DNA of 64,000 bases from an uncultured Parvularculaceae bacterium (GTDB taxonomy: Bacteria; Pseudomonadota; Alphaproteobacteria; Caulobacterales; Parvularculaceae), in assembly GCA_947259375.1 (NCBI GenBank), contig CAMYLZ010000014.1:1-64000 (forward strand). Direction: 5' to 3'. The notes under the pieces are model-generated. The model made no database searches. It was not told the DNA's origin and was given only the letters and a program-made list of their open reading frames with translations. Shown piece by piece: positions 9,065 to 18,068 of the stretch (its first letter is position 1; each line of letters opens with the position of its first letter). The translations under genes and the position numbers were made by a program.

Positions 9065-10051
9065 TTATGAACGGCGCGGCGGCGGTCCGACCAGCAATCG
9101 TTGATTTTCGAAATCGAGCATGAAACTGCGGTTGGCGAACATATCTGCGCCGATCAGGCAATAAGGCTTTTTCTCAACCCCGAGCTCTTCAAAGATCGCC
9201 GCGTCGTGAACGATAATGGTGACATTGCGCCAATAGGCGCGGCCGATGCTCAAGCGCCTGATCCTGACCGACACCGCGCGTTCGCGATTATCGAACACGT
9301 CATGCAGCCGCGTTCCGGTGGTAAAGCCTTCGCGGCGGGTGCCGTTGATGAAGAGGCCGCCAAGCATTCGCCTGAGCGCGGCGGAATTGAAAATCGAACC
9401 GGAGGCGCCGAGATCGACAATGCAGGGAATGCGCGCGCCGCGAACGAGAACATTGACACGATAAAGCGGGTTGGAGTCGGTCTCAAAATAAACCGGCTCC
9501 AGCGGCGCCTCCCCCCAACGGGTAAAAGACATATCAGGCGTTGCGTCGGGCGCATAAAGCCTGATCGTTCGATCATCCCGGCTGACAAGCGTCTTGTGGC
9601 GGGTCAGGAAATCGAGCCCCAGAACCCCTTGCGGCGGCGTATGCGGCGGGGCCCAGTCCGGCAGAATGACGCCGACATGATCGTCAAGGCCGAGCGAGGC
9701 GATCGAGATGTCGCCGAGATGATAGGCAGGCAGCGCGCGTGCGCCGGTCAGGCCGACAATGCGGATCGGCGCGCGATCAAGCTGCCGGAATGGCTGGTCG
9801 CTGGAAAGATTGGCGAACACCGCCGTGATTGTCGCGCCGGAATCGACAATGAAATCATATGGTCCCGCGCCGTTCACATAAGCATCGACGGTAATCCAGC
9901 CCTGATAGTCGACGCGGTAGGGGATTTTGGCAATCGGCTGGCTACGGATTATATCGGCGCTGGCGCCGGCGACGGACGGATCCGTCGTACAGGCGCTGAG
10001 CAGCCAGGCGCACAAAGCGGCGCCGGCGAGACGCTGTGAAAGGCGCCTCAT
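9065..10051 (-). CDS. Retropepsin-like aspartic protease lipoprotein
   Basis: A 328-aa protein with a lipoprotein signal (lipobox LLSAC, Cys at residue 21). It has two aspartyl-protease-like half domains. The first carries the catalytic signature FIVDSGATITAVF (~residues 67-79). The second has CIVDLGASGSIF, where DLGAS stands in for D[ST]G. The chain is therefore a pepsin-like internal pair with a degenerate second site. It is the downstream member of a tandem pair with the gene at 10128, and its sequence aligns with that protein along the whole length. Confidence 0.8.
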   Translation of the reverse strand: MRRLSQRLAGAALCAWLLSACTTDPSVAGASADIIRSQPIAKIPYRVDYQGWITVDAYVNGAGPYDFIVDSGATITAVFANLSSDQPFRQLDRAPIRIVGLTGARALPAYHLGDISIASLGLDDHVGVILPDWAPPHTPPQGVLGLDFLTRHKTLVSRDDRTIRLYAPDATPDMSFTRWGEAPLEPVYFETDSNPLYRVNVLVRGARIPCIVDLGASGSIFNSAALRRMLGGLFINGTRREGFTTGTRLHDVFDNRERAVSVRIRRLSIGRAYWRNVTIIVHDAAIFEELGVEKKPYCLIGADMFANRSFMLDFENQRLLVGPPPRRS

Positions 10052-10127
10052 GCCTCAGCCTCGCTGTGCCTTTCGTCTGGCGTCATGACGGCGCTCCCAT
10101 TGCTTGGTTCGTGCTGTGTCCAGAGCG

Positions 10128-11099
10128 CTATAATCCGGGACGCAACATTTCTGTTTCAGGTCCCATCAGGAACTGCGCATTGTGAAAATCGAGCGCAAAG
10201 CTGCGGGTCAGGAGAAGCTTTGCGCCGATTAGTCCGTATGGAGAACCAATTGCATCAAGCTCCTCGAACACAAGGGCGTCGAACACCACAAGGGTCGGAT
10301 CGCGCCATATGACGTCGCCGATAGAGAGCCGGCTCATCCGCACCAGCTTGGCCTCTTCACGATTGTCGAACAGATCGGCGAAGCGCGGCCCAAAGCGGGT
10401 TGCGCGCCCGGAGAACTGGCGCCGCGGGTCATATTGGTTCTTCATGATTTTGGCGAGCGCCGCATAGTTGATGACCGGATCGGCCGCGCCGAGATCGATC
10501 AGCATCGGGATGCGCGCCCCCTTGATGGTCGCATCGACGATATAAAGCGGGCGCGAAAGCGCGCCGAACATCACCGGTCGCATCGGCGCGGCGCTCCAAC
10601 CGCCGAGGGCGTTATTGGCGGCGTCGGCCGGATAAAGGCGCATCATGGCGCGCGCCGTATCGAATACGACCAGATAATCTTCGAGAATATCGAGACCGAT
10701 CACGCCTTGCGGCGTCGGGCGGTCCGGCGCCCAGTCGTCAATCACGACGACCGGGTGGTTGGCGAAGCGCAAGGCGCCGATTTCCAGCGCCGGCGCAGAC
10801 TTCGCCGGCAACCACGCGGCGCTCGACAGGCCGACAATGCGTCGCTCATCGCCGAAAATCGGCGACAATGGTTGGTTGCGGGCGAGATTATCGAAAAAGA
10901 CGGTTACGGTGGCGCCGGTGTCGACAACGAAGTCATAGGGCCCTTCGCCATTGACCATGACGGGGATGATGATCAGCCCGTCATAGCCGACCTCGAAAGG
11001 GATTTGCGCGACCGGTTGCGGCGGCGCTTGCGCGCGCGCCGGCGCAGCGTTCGCCGCAATGGCGATAAGAAGCGTCAAAAACCCCAAAAAGCGCATCAT
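10128..11099 (-). CDS. Retropepsin-like aspartic protease, exported
   Basis: A 323-aa paralogue of the following gene. It has a cleavable signal peptide (residues ~1-24, ending ARAQA) instead of a lipobox. The first site FVVDTGATVTVFF is intact. The second, MLIDLGAADPV, lacks the Ser/Thr after Asp. Shared landmarks include GVIGLDILED, the NRE motif near the middle and the closing FALDFHNAQFLMGP. Function in the periplasm is unknown, but a proteolytic or peptide-binding role follows from the fold. The two genes are 76 nt apart. Confidence 0.8.
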   Translation of the reverse strand: MMRFLGFLTLLIAIAANAAPARAQAPPQPVAQIPFEVGYDGLIIIPVMVNGEGPYDFVVDTGATVTVFFDNLARNQPLSPIFGDERRIVGLSSAAWLPAKSAPALEIGALRFANHPVVVIDDWAPDRPTPQGVIGLDILEDYLVVFDTARAMMRLYPADAANNALGGWSAAPMRPVMFGALSRPLYIVDATIKGARIPMLIDLGAADPVINYAALAKIMKNQYDPRRQFSGRATRFGPRFADLFDNREEAKLVRMSRLSIGDVIWRDPTLVVFDALVFEELDAIGSPYGLIGAKLLLTRSFALDFHNAQFLMGPETEMLRPGL

Positions 11100-11245
11100 G
11101 AAAGCCTCCCAGCTTCATGCCGCGTCCCCGTCGCCATCATGATAGAGCATTAATCCCGCCAAGTCAGGCGTCTGGCCAAGGCGGACGATGGCGGTCCAAG
11201 CGTTTCGGCGGCAGGCTTCAGGCCGGCCGAGAGGGATGGATTTTC

Positions 11246-11347
11246 ATGCTGCATATTGTCCGGCGGTTGCCGCCGCGCGCCCGGAAGGCGCTGTTGATCT
11301 TGTCTCTCGCCGCTTTGGCGATTGGCGCTATTGTCTTGTTGCGATAG
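11246..11347 (+). CDS. Small membrane protein, 33 aa
   Basis: The ATG at 11246 follows a GAGGGATGGA purine run. The peptide has a basic N-terminus (HIVRRLPPRARK) and then a single hydrophobic helix (ALLILSLAALAIGAIVLL). Such positive-inside hydrophobic peptides are often real. The frame can be read from further upstream but is Arg/Gly-rich there. Function unknown, and whether it is expressed is unproven. Confidence 0.4.
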   Translation: MLHIVRRLPPRARKALLILSLAALAIGAIVLLR

Positions 11348-11357
11348 CGAAGACCCC

Positions 11358-11385
11358 TTGTCTTTGCGCGCCTGCGCGCTATAAA
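11358..11385 (+). promoter_or_regulatory. Likely promoter of the rpmI-rplT operon
   Basis: TTGTCT (11358-11363) and TATAAA (11380-11385) are separated by 16 nt. The -10 region reads GCTATAAAC, close to the GCTAnA form of alphaproteobacterial housekeeping promoters. It lies about 100 nt ahead of rpmI. Confidence 0.5.
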
Positions 11386-11483
11386 CCGCGCCTTCGACCC
11401 AGCCGCCGGGCCCCGGATTTCGGGAATGGCATGCCTTGGCGGTGTTGTTACGCGTCCGAAAGGGCCCAATAAGGAAAACCGAA

Positions 11484-11684
11484 ATGCCCAAGATGAAGAC
11501 CAAATCCGGCGCTAAAAAGCGCTTCAAAATGACCGCCTCCGGGAAGGTCAAGGCTGGCGCCGCCGGCAAACGCCACGGCATGATCAAGCGCACGCCCAAG
11601 CAGATCCGCCAGAATCGCGGCATGGATGTGCTGGCTGACGCCGACGCCAAGATCGTCAAAAAATACATGCCCTATAACCGGTAA
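11484..11684 (+). CDS. rpmI: 50S ribosomal protein L35
   Basis: A 66-aa L35, recognised by [20 protein letters not shown] at its start and the [18 protein letters not shown] core. The ATG at 11484 follows AAGGAAA. The frame is open 16 codons further up but that extension is not L35. It starts a translation operon. The usual upstream partner infC is not adjacent here. Confidence 0.97.
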   Translation: MPKMKTKSGAKKRFKMTASGKVKAGAAGKRHGMIKRTPKQIRQNRGMDVLADADAKIVKKYMPYNR

Positions 11685-11696
11685 GGAGGCCCCCAC

Positions 11697-12053
11697 ATGT
11701 CACGCGTAAAACGGGGCGTCACCGCCCATGCCCGCCATCGCAAAGTCATCAAGAAAGCGAAAGGCTATTACGGCCGCCGCAAAAACACGTTCCGCGTCGC
11801 CAATCAGGCGGTGGAAAAGGCCGGCCAATACGCCTATCGCGACCGCCGCGCGCGCAAGCGCAATTTCCGCAGCTTGTGGATCCAGCGCATCAACGCCGCC
11901 TGCCGCGAGCTCGACTTCACCTATGCGCGATTTATCAACGGGCTCTCGAAGGCCGGGATCGAGGTCGACCGCAAGGTTCTCGCCGATCTCGCCGTGAAAG
12001 AGCCCGAGGCGTTCAAGGCCCTGGCGGAAAAGGCGAAAGCGGCGCTGGCGTAA
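11697..12053 (+). CDS. rplT: 50S ribosomal protein L20
   Basis: A 118-aa L20 with the canonical [15 protein letters not shown] opening, [17 protein letters not shown], and [14 protein letters not shown] core (here [14 protein letters not shown]). It sits 12 nt after rpmI behind a TAAGGAGG-type site. L20 is an early 23S-binding protein and in other bacteria represses its own operon. Downstream lies a hairpin cluster and then pheS. Confidence 0.97.
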   Translation: MSRVKRGVTAHARHRKVIKKAKGYYGRRKNTFRVANQAVEKAGQYAYRDRRARKRNFRSLWIQRINAACRELDFTYARFINGLSKAGIEVDRKVLADLAVKEPEAFKALAEKAKAALA

Positions 12054-12091
12054 CACGTCAGCGTTGTAAAACATTAAATCTTATCCCCGGG

Positions 12092-12187
12092 GTCATTTCC
12101 GCCCGTAATGTGGCGGGCAGGGAATGACGTGGGTCCGCGAAGCGATTAGGAAAGCGTCATTCGAAACCGGATGACGCTTTTTCTTTT
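12092..12187 (+). promoter_or_regulatory. Candidate attenuator ahead of pheS
   Basis: Three alternative structures can form. Hairpin A pairs 12092-12105 with 12114-12128 (14 bp, one bulged A, one G-T). Hairpin B pairs GAATGACG (12122-12129) with CGTCATTC (12155-12162). Hairpin C is the terminator at 12151-12180. B is incompatible with both A and C, so A would protect and permit termination while B would be an antiterminator. The arrangement lies between rplT and pheS. No Phe-rich leader peptide is visible. Confidence 0.5.
12151..12187 (+). terminator. Rho-independent terminator between rplT and pheS
   Basis: A perfect 10-bp stem, AAAGCGTCAT (12151-12160) with ATGACGCTTT (12171-12180), is followed by a T-rich tail (TTTTTCTTTT overlapping the stem's end). 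It ends 27 nt before the pheS start. Confidence 0.8.
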
Positions 12188-12214
12188 GGCGAGAGATATA
12201 GGAGAACGGACGCG

Positions 12215-13291
12215 ATGTCCGAACTGGCGACTATAGAAAACGACCTGACCGCGAAAATCGACGCCGCGGCGACCGAGGCCGCCCTCGAAGAGGTGCGCGT
12301 GGCGGCGCTCGGCAAGAAGGGCGTCGTCTCCGAGCAGATGAAGACGCTAGGCAAGATGAGCCCGGAAGAGCGCAAGGAAATGGGCCCGGCGCTGAACGGC
12401 CTCAAAACCCGCATCGCCGAGGCGATCGAGGCGAAAAAACAGGCGCTCGCGGAGGCCGCCCTCGACGCCCGCCTCGCCAGCGAAAAGGTCGATGTGACGC
12501 TTCCTGTCCGCCCGGAGCCAAAAGGCAAGATCCACCCGGTCAGCCAGGTGATGGAAGAGATCATCGCGATTTTCTCCGCCATGGGCTTTGATGTCGCCGA
12601 AGGCCCGGACATCGAGGACGATTTTCACAATTTCACGGCGCTGAACTTCCCGCCCGATCACCCGGCGCGCGAAATGCACGACACGTTCTTTTTCGAGCCG
12701 AAGGACGACGGCGCCCGCATGTTGCTCAGGACGCACACCTCGCCAGTGCAGATCCGCACTATGATGACGCAAAAGCCGCCAATCCGGATTATCATCCCGG
12801 GGCGGACATTCCGATGCGACAGCGACCAGACCCACACGCCGATGTTCCATCAGGTCGAGGGGCTGGTGATCGATAAACAGACCCATATGGGCCATCTCAA
12901 AGGCACGCTTGAGGCGTTCGCCAAAACCTTTTTCGAGGTTGACGACGTCAAGACGCGTTTCCGGCCGCATTTCTTTCCGTTCACGGAACCGTCGGCGGAG
13001 ATGGACATTCAATATGAACGGGTTGGAAAAGAAATCCGCTTCGGGCAAGGCGCAGATTGGATGGAGATTTTGGGCTGCGGCATGGTCCACCCGAATGTCC
13101 TCAAAAATTGCGGTCTCGACCCGGATGAATATCAGGGCTTTGCCTGGGGCATGGGCGTTGATCGTCTTGCCATGCTGAAATACGGCATCCCGGATTTGCG
13201 CGACTTTTTCGCCGCCGACGCCCGCTGGCTTGAACATTACGGCTTCGACCCGGTCGATCAGCCGAACCTTGCGACGGGCCTCAGCCGATGA
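12215..13291 (+). CDS. pheS: Phenylalanyl-tRNA synthetase alpha subunit
   Basis: Catalytic alpha subunit of the alpha2beta2 enzyme that charges tRNA-Phe; 358 aa, normal length. An N-terminal coiled-coil arm (~1-90) precedes a class II core. Motif 2 is [20 protein letters not shown] and motif 3 is [18 protein letters not shown]. The stop overlaps the next start by 4 nt (ATGA). The partner subunit gene pheT lies two genes downstream. A terminator/attenuator lies just ahead. Confidence 0.97.
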   Translation: MSELATIENDLTAKIDAAATEAALEEVRVAALGKKGVVSEQMKTLGKMSPEERKEMGPALNGLKTRIAEAIEAKKQALAEAALDARLASEKVDVTLPVRPEPKGKIHPVSQVMEEIIAIFSAMGFDVAEGPDIEDDFHNFTALNFPPDHPAREMHDTFFFEPKDDGARMLLRTHTSPVQIRTMMTQKPPIRIIIPGRTFRCDSDQTHTPMFHQVEGLVIDKQTHMGHLKGTLEAFAKTFFEVDDVKTRFRPHFFPFTEPSAEMDIQYERVGKEIRFGQGADWMEILGCGMVHPNVLKNCGLDPDEYQGFAWGMGVDRLAMLKYGIPDLRDFFAADARWLEHYGFDPVDQPNLATGLSR

Positions 13292-13842
13292 GCGCGCGCA
13301 AGCTGGTCATCTATGTTGCGCTCAGCGTCGACGGTTATATCGCCGACGCTGAGGGCGGCGTTGACTGGCTGCAGGAATATCACTCTGCGGAAATGGAATT
13401 TTCCGCCTTCGACGCGTCGATCGATGTGTTTTTGATGGGCCGCAAGACCTTCGATCAGGTCTTGACCTTCGGTCCATGGAAGCATTCGGACCGGCGCGCG
13501 ATCGTGCTCACGCATCGCCCGATCGACAACCCGCCTGAAAATGTCGAGGCTTATGAAGGCGATGTCGCCGCGCTCGCCGCATCCTTGCGGGCGGGCGACG
13601 GGCGCAATGTCTGGGTAATGGGCGGCGGCGAGACCGTGCGTGCATTTCTCGATGCGGATGCCTGGGATGAGATCAACCTGTTCGTGATGCCGGTGGTGCT
13701 TGGCGGCGGCGTCCCGCTATTCCCGAAACCGTCCGCGCGCCGCGCGCTGGCGCTGACGGCGGCGCGCTCTTTCGCAAATGGCGTCGTGCGGCTCGACTAT
13801 CGCCGGCCTGACGATGCGGACGCAGGAGGCGGAGCCTCATGA
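13288..13842 (+). CDS. Dihydrofolate reductase-like (RibD C-terminal) protein
   Basis: A 184-aa member of the RibD C-terminal/DHFR-fold family, seen in [20 protein letters not shown] (N-terminus), [12 protein letters not shown] and [14 protein letters not shown]. This fold binds NADPH and reduces a folate- or flavin-like substrate, but these stand-alone members are uncharacterised. It overlaps pheS (ATGA) and the next gene (ATGA), so it is translationally coupled inside the phe operon. Confidence 0.88.
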   Translation: MSARKLVIYVALSVDGYIADAEGGVDWLQEYHSAEMEFSAFDASIDVFLMGRKTFDQVLTFGPWKHSDRRAIVLTHRPIDNPPENVEAYEGDVAALAASLRAGDGRNVWVMGGGETVRAFLDADAWDEINLFVMPVVLGGGVPLFPKPSARRALALTAARSFANGVVRLDYRRPDDADAGGGAS

Positions 13843-14714
13843 GTTTGCGCATCGGCCTTATCGGACTTGGCGTCATGGGCGTTCCCATGGCGAAGAACAT
13901 CGCGGCGGCGGGGCTGCCGCTCACCGTCTATAACCGCAGCGAAGGGCCGCGCCGCCAGTTCGACGGGACGGCGGCGCATGTCGCCCGGTCCGCGGCGGAA
14001 GTGTTCGAGCGCGCCGATGCTGTCATCGTGATGCTGAATGACGGCGCGGCGAGTGACGCGGCGCTGGGCCGCACGGATGACGGCTTTGCGGTGGAGATGG
14101 CGGGGCGCATCCTCGTCAACACCGCCACTGTGACGCCAAGCTATTCCAAGGCGCTCGGCGACGCGGTCGCGGCGGCTGGCGGAGAATATCTCGAAGCGCC
14201 GGTCTCGGGCTCAAAGGCGCCGGCCGAGGCGGGCGAGCTTCTGGTGATGACCGCGGGAGACGTCGTCGCTGCCGAAAAATTGCGGCCGGTCTTTGACGCC
14301 ATCGGCAAGGAGACGATCCATTGCGGGCCCGTGCCCGCCGCCATGGCGATGAAAAGCGCCAGCAATCTGTTGCTTGCCGGGCTGATGAGCGGGCTCGCGG
14401 AATCGGTCAATTTTGCGCGGGCCGCCGGTCTCGATCTCGATCTTTATTCCAAGGTCATCGCCGACGGTCCGATGGGCAATGCGTTTTTGAAGATGAAATT
14501 GCCGCGCGCCCTCGCCCAGGATTATGCGCCGCAAGCCTCAGTCAGAAATGTCGCCTATTCGCTCGACGTGATGATCGATGCGGCGCATGCGGCGGGCGTC
14601 GCGACTCCTTGCGCCGAGACTATGCGCGCGACATGCGCGAAAGCGCTATCCGAAGGGCGCGCCGAGGACGATGTCATCGCCTTGACCGAAGTGTTGAAAG
14701 ATGCGCGAAAGTGA
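13839..14714 (+). CDS. NAD(P)-dependent beta-hydroxyacid dehydrogenase family protein
   Basis: A 291-aa 6-phosphogluconate/3-hydroxyisobutyrate dehydrogenase-type enzyme. The Rossmann signature is GLIGLGVMGVPMAKNI (~residues 5-20). The substrate loop APVSGSKAPAEAGEL and the catalytic Lys in AMAMKSASNLL are present. Close relatives include glyoxylate/succinate-semialdehyde reductases, but substrate cannot be read from the sequence. It overlaps the preceding gene by 4 nt and is 53 nt upstream of pheT. Confidence 0.9.
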   Translation: MSLRIGLIGLGVMGVPMAKNIAAAGLPLTVYNRSEGPRRQFDGTAAHVARSAAEVFERADAVIVMLNDGAASDAALGRTDDGFAVEMAGRILVNTATVTPSYSKALGDAVAAAGGEYLEAPVSGSKAPAEAGELLVMTAGDVVAAEKLRPVFDAIGKETIHCGPVPAAMAMKSASNLLLAGLMSGLAESVNFARAAGLDLDLYSKVIADGPMGNAFLKMKLPRALAQDYAPQASVRNVAYSLDVMIDAAHAAGVATPCAETMRATCAKALSEGRAEDDVIALTEVLKDARK

Positions 14715-14767
14715 GCGCGCCGAAGAGATTTTCGAACCCTATTCCATAAAGATCAGGTTGCAGATCA

Positions 14768-17176
14768 ATGAAATTCACCCTTAGCTGGCTTAAAGAACAT
14801 CTCGAAACCGATGCGAGCCTTGATGAGATTGTCGAGACCATGGTCGCGGTCGGTCTAGAGGTTGAAAGCGTCGAGAATCCGGAAGAGCGCCTCGCCGCCT
14901 TCACTATCGGCGAAGTGTTGCATGCGGAAAAGCACCCGGATGCGGACAAGCTGAAGGTCTGCAAGGTCGCGACAAAAGATGGCGAGATGCAAATCGTTTG
15001 CGGCGCGCCGAACGCGCGCGCCGGCATTAAAATCGCTTATGCGCCGGTGGGCTCTTACGTCCCCGGCATCGATGTGACGTTGTCGAAAGCGAAGATTCGC
15101 GGTGTTGAGAGCCATGGCATGATGTGTTCGGCCCGCGAGCTTGAAATGGGCGACGATCATGACGGTATCATTGAGGCGCCGGCTGGGGCAGGCGTCGGCG
15201 ATCCGGTCTCGCAATGGCTCGGCGTGAATGATCCGGTAATCGATTTTGAAGTGACGCCGAACCGTCCGGACACGAATGGCGTCAATGGCGTTGCGCGCGA
15301 CCTTGCTGCTGCGGGGCTCGGCCGTCTGGTGACGCCGGCGCCGGCCGCGGTCAAAGGCGAGGGCCCGTGCCCGCAAAAAATCGAGCTGCGCTTTGACGGC
15401 GAGACGAAAGACGCGTGCCCCGCTTTTGCCGGGCGCTATATCAAGGGCGTCAAAAACGGGCCGAGCCCGCAATGGCTGCAGGACCGTTTGCGGGCCATCG
15501 GCCTGCGCCCGATCAGCGCGCTGGTCGATATTACCAATTATGTCACTTATGACCGCGCCCGCCCGTTGCATGTCTATGATGCGGACAAGCTCGCCGGCGT
15601 CATCCATGCGCGGCTTGGCGCGCAAGGCGAGAATTTTCTCGCGCTCGATGACAAGCAATGTGAAGTCGACGAAACGATGACGGTAATCGCCGACAATAAT
15701 GGCGTGCTGGGCCTTGGCGGCGTCATCGGCGGCGAGTCGACGGGCTGTACGGAAGAAACAGTCAATGTTTTTGTCGAATGCGCTTATTTCGATCCGCTGA
15801 GAACGGCGAAGACCGGCCGCAAGACCGGCCTTAACACCGATGCACGCTACCGTTTTGAGCGCGGCGTCGATCCGGCGTTCATCATGCCCGGTATTGAAAT
15901 GGCGACGCAGCTTATCCTCGATCTGTGCGGCGGCGCGCCGAGCGAGGTCGAGCTGGCGGGTGAGATTCCGCAAACGGATAAAACGGTGTTGTTCCCGCCT
16001 TCAGAGGTCAAGCGCCTCACCGGCATGGATGTCGAACCCGAAGAATGCGAAAGGATCCTGACGGCGTTGGGCTTTGCCGTGTCGAAAAGCGATCCCTGGC
16101 AGGTCGATGCGCCGTCCTGGCGCCCGGATATTGAAGGCAAGGCCGATCTTGTTGAAGAAATCGCCCGCATTGTCGGTTTCGATCATTTGCCGACGGCGAC
16201 CTTGCCGCTGTCCAAAGCGGTGGAAACGCCGAAGCTCACGGTCGGACAGGAACGCCGCCGGCTTGCACGCCGGGCGCTTGCCGCGCGCGGCATGCTGGAA
16301 GCCGTGACCTGGTCGTTCCTTGATGCGCGTCACGCCGGGCTCTTCGCCAGCCCCGATGATCTCAAATCAAAAGGCCTGGTGCTCGCCAATCCGATCGCCT
16401 CGGATCTCGGCGTCATGCGACCGTCGATCCTGCCCAATCTCATCAATGCGTTACAGCGCAACGCGGATCGCGGCCGCGCCGATCTCGCCTTGTTTGAAGT
16501 CGCGCCGCTTTATGGCGACGATCGACCGGAAGGCCATGTGAACGCCGCCGCCGGCGCGCGCCGTTCTGCGCCGCCGCGCCATTGGCAGGGAGCTGCGGCG
16601 GGTGCTGACGTTTTCACGGTCAAGGCCGATGCGATCGCCGCACTTGAGGCCGCCGGCGCGCCGACGCCGAGTTTGCAGACCACGGCTGACGCGCCCGGCT
16701 ATTTCCATCCGGGCCGGTCAGGCGTGTTGCGGCTCGGTCCGAAAGTGCTGGCGCATTTCGGCGAGATTCATCCGCGCGTCTTGAAAGAGATGGATGTCGA
16801 CGGCGCCGTGCATGGTTTCGAGGTGTTTCTCGACGCGATCCCGGCAGGCAAGAAAAAGCCGACCAAGACAAAACCGGCGCTCGACGCGCCCGAATTGTTG
16901 CCCCTGACCCGCGATTTCGCTTTTGTGGTCGATGCGGCGGTAACCGGCGAAGCGCTGTTAAAGGCGGTGCGCGGGGCGGAGAAAAAGCTCATCGCCGGTG
17001 CGTCATTGTTTGACGTCTATGAAGGCAAGGGCGTGCCGGAAGGCAAAAAATCCCTTGCCGTCGAAGTGACGTTGCAGCCGCGCGAGCGCACGCTCACCGA
17101 TGAGGATATCGATGCAGTCAGTACACGAATTATTTCACAAGTAGGGAAGGCGACCGGCGGGGTCTTGCGCGCCTGA
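14768..17176 (+). CDS. pheT: Phenylalanyl-tRNA synthetase beta subunit
   Basis: The 802-aa beta subunit. Domains in order are an N-terminal part, an EMAP-like tRNA-binding domain (~39-150, with DKLKVCKVATKDGE), B3/B4 editing (~210-380, LRPISALVDITNYVTYD), B5 (~400-470), a catalytic-like domain, and a C-terminal FDX-ACB anticodon-binding domain (~705-800, LPLTRDFAFVVD). Length is normal. It is separated from pheS by two enzyme genes on the same strand, so all four are probably one transcript. Confidence 0.97.
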   Translation: MKFTLSWLKEHLETDASLDEIVETMVAVGLEVESVENPEERLAAFTIGEVLHAEKHPDADKLKVCKVATKDGEMQIVCGAPNARAGIKIAYAPVGSYVPGIDVTLSKAKIRGVESHGMMCSARELEMGDDHDGIIEAPAGAGVGDPVSQWLGVNDPVIDFEVTPNRPDTNGVNGVARDLAAAGLGRLVTPAPAAVKGEGPCPQKIELRFDGETKDACPAFAGRYIKGVKNGPSPQWLQDRLRAIGLRPISALVDITNYVTYDRARPLHVYDADKLAGVIHARLGAQGENFLALDDKQCEVDETMTVIADNNGVLGLGGVIGGESTGCTEETVNVFVECAYFDPLRTAKTGRKTGLNTDARYRFERGVDPAFIMPGIEMATQLILDLCGGAPSEVELAGEIPQTDKTVLFPPSEVKRLTGMDVEPEECERILTALGFAVSKSDPWQVDAPSWRPDIEGKADLVEEIARIVGFDHLPTATLPLSKAVETPKLTVGQERRRLARRALAARGMLEAVTWSFLDARHAGLFASPDDLKSKGLVLANPIASDLGVMRPSILPNLINALQRNADRGRADLALFEVAPLYGDDRPEGHVNAAAGARRSAPPRHWQGAAAGADVFTVKADAIAALEAAGAPTPSLQTTADAPGYFHPGRSGVLRLGPKVLAHFGEIHPRVLKEMDVDGAVHGFEVFLDAIPAGKKKPTKTKPALDAPELLPLTRDFAFVVDAAVTGEALLKAVRGAEKKLIAGASLFDVYEGKGVPEGKKSLAVEVTLQPRERTLTDEDIDAVSTRIISQVGKATGGVLRA

Positions 17177-17207
17177 AGGGTGATTGAGCGGCGGTTCGAC
17201 CGCGCGC

Positions 17208-17900
17208 TCAGGCCGGCGTCACGAAGCTGTTGACCGTCAGCCGGCCGGTTCGCGGGTTCGTTGAAAAGGCGTAATCCGCTGCGATGTCGATGGCGTGCAG
17301 ATTGACGCCGCGATAGATGATCGCGCGATTGAACGCCGCTTCGACGCTGGCGATCCGTTCGAACATTGCATTACTGTGCCGGAAATAATCCGGCTTTGGC
17401 ATGCCGTGCTCGGCGGCGTCCGTCTCGACGCAGCGCTTGTAGTCGTCAAACCGGTCGCTCGTCACCGTTTCAAAGCCGGTGCGCCGGTGCCGGAAAAAGG
17501 CCGTGCCGCCATGGCCCGCTTCACAAAGGAAGTGCAAAATCGCGACCTTGTCGTCGCCGATCCCGTCGAAATGCGGAATGGATTGGGCCGGAACGAGCTT
17601 TGACGGCGGCGTGGTGGCGAGAGAATAGAAACATTCCTGCAGCGCGACGCCATTCACGTAGCCGAACACGGATTTCAGGATCGCGCCGACCGGCGCCGCA
17701 ACGGGCCTGAGATAAGCCGGCGGCGCTGCGGCCCGCACGCCCGGATAGTAAGGTGCGATCGGCGCGAATTTTCGGGCGGCGGCGTCTTCGACAAGGGCGC
17801 AAGGGTCGTCAATGAAATTGTCGATGACCACGAGCGGTTGCCCCTCGCGCCCGATCGTCTCTTGGCGCATCGACCATGCCTCGGGGCGCTTCTCGCTCAT
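17208..17900 (-). CDS. DUF6445-family, 2OG-Fe(II)-oxygenase-like protein
   Basis: A 230-aa cytoplasmic protein with the layout of DUF6445. The metal/cosubstrate residues of a 2OG-dioxygenase-like fold can be picked out: HFD in SIPHFDGIGDDK (~residues 107-118), a later His in YRGVNLHAID, and Arg in GRLTVNSF. GGTAFFRHRRTGFE is another family landmark. The iron and 2OG assignment is inference. It is convergent with pheT and upstream of tRNA-Thr on the other strand. Confidence 0.7.
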   Translation of the reverse strand: MSEKRPEAWSMRQETIGREGQPLVVIDNFIDDPCALVEDAAARKFAPIAPYYPGVRAAAPPAYLRPVAAPVGAILKSVFGYVNGVALQECFYSLATTPPSKLVPAQSIPHFDGIGDDKVAILHFLCEAGHGGTAFFRHRRTGFETVTSDRFDDYKRCVETDAAEHGMPKPDYFRHSNAMFERIASVEAAFNRAIIYRGVNLHAIDIAADYAFSTNPRTGRLTVNSFVTPA

Positions 17901-18004
17901 TCGTTCAGCCCTGGGAAAATCACGGCGGCCACTTTACATAGCGTGGGTGCGGCGCGAAAGCGGGCGCGCTTATGCGGGCGGCGCTGCGGCCTCCCGTCAG
18001 GCTC

Positions 18005-18032
18005 TTGCATAACCCGCGGCGGCGGGCTAAAC
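18005..18032 (+). promoter_or_regulatory. Likely promoter of tRNA-Thr
   Basis: TTGCAT (18005-18010), a 16-nt spacer and CTAAAC (18027-18032). The -10 is embedded in GGGCTAAACA, similar to the GCTAnA element seen ahead of rpmI. It is about 37 nt upstream of the mature tRNA. Confidence 0.5.
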
Positions 18033-18068
18033 ACCGCGCCCTCAGCGCCGTTGCGGCGTTGCCCGGTC

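Noticed and set aside
12108..12149. 14-codon frame ([13 protein letters not shown]) as a pheST leader peptide
   Set aside because: It contains no Phe codons, lacks a Shine-Dalgarno, and sits inside the proposed hairpins, so classical leader-peptide attenuation is not supported.
14855..15973. 372-aa minus-strand open frame opposite pheT
   Set aside because: Shadow frame of pheT with an Arg/Ala/Asp-biased composition and no family features.
17170..17215. Hairpin after pheT as a terminator
   Set aside because: The stem TGAGCG...CGCTCA is imperfect and no T-run follows, so I did not call it.
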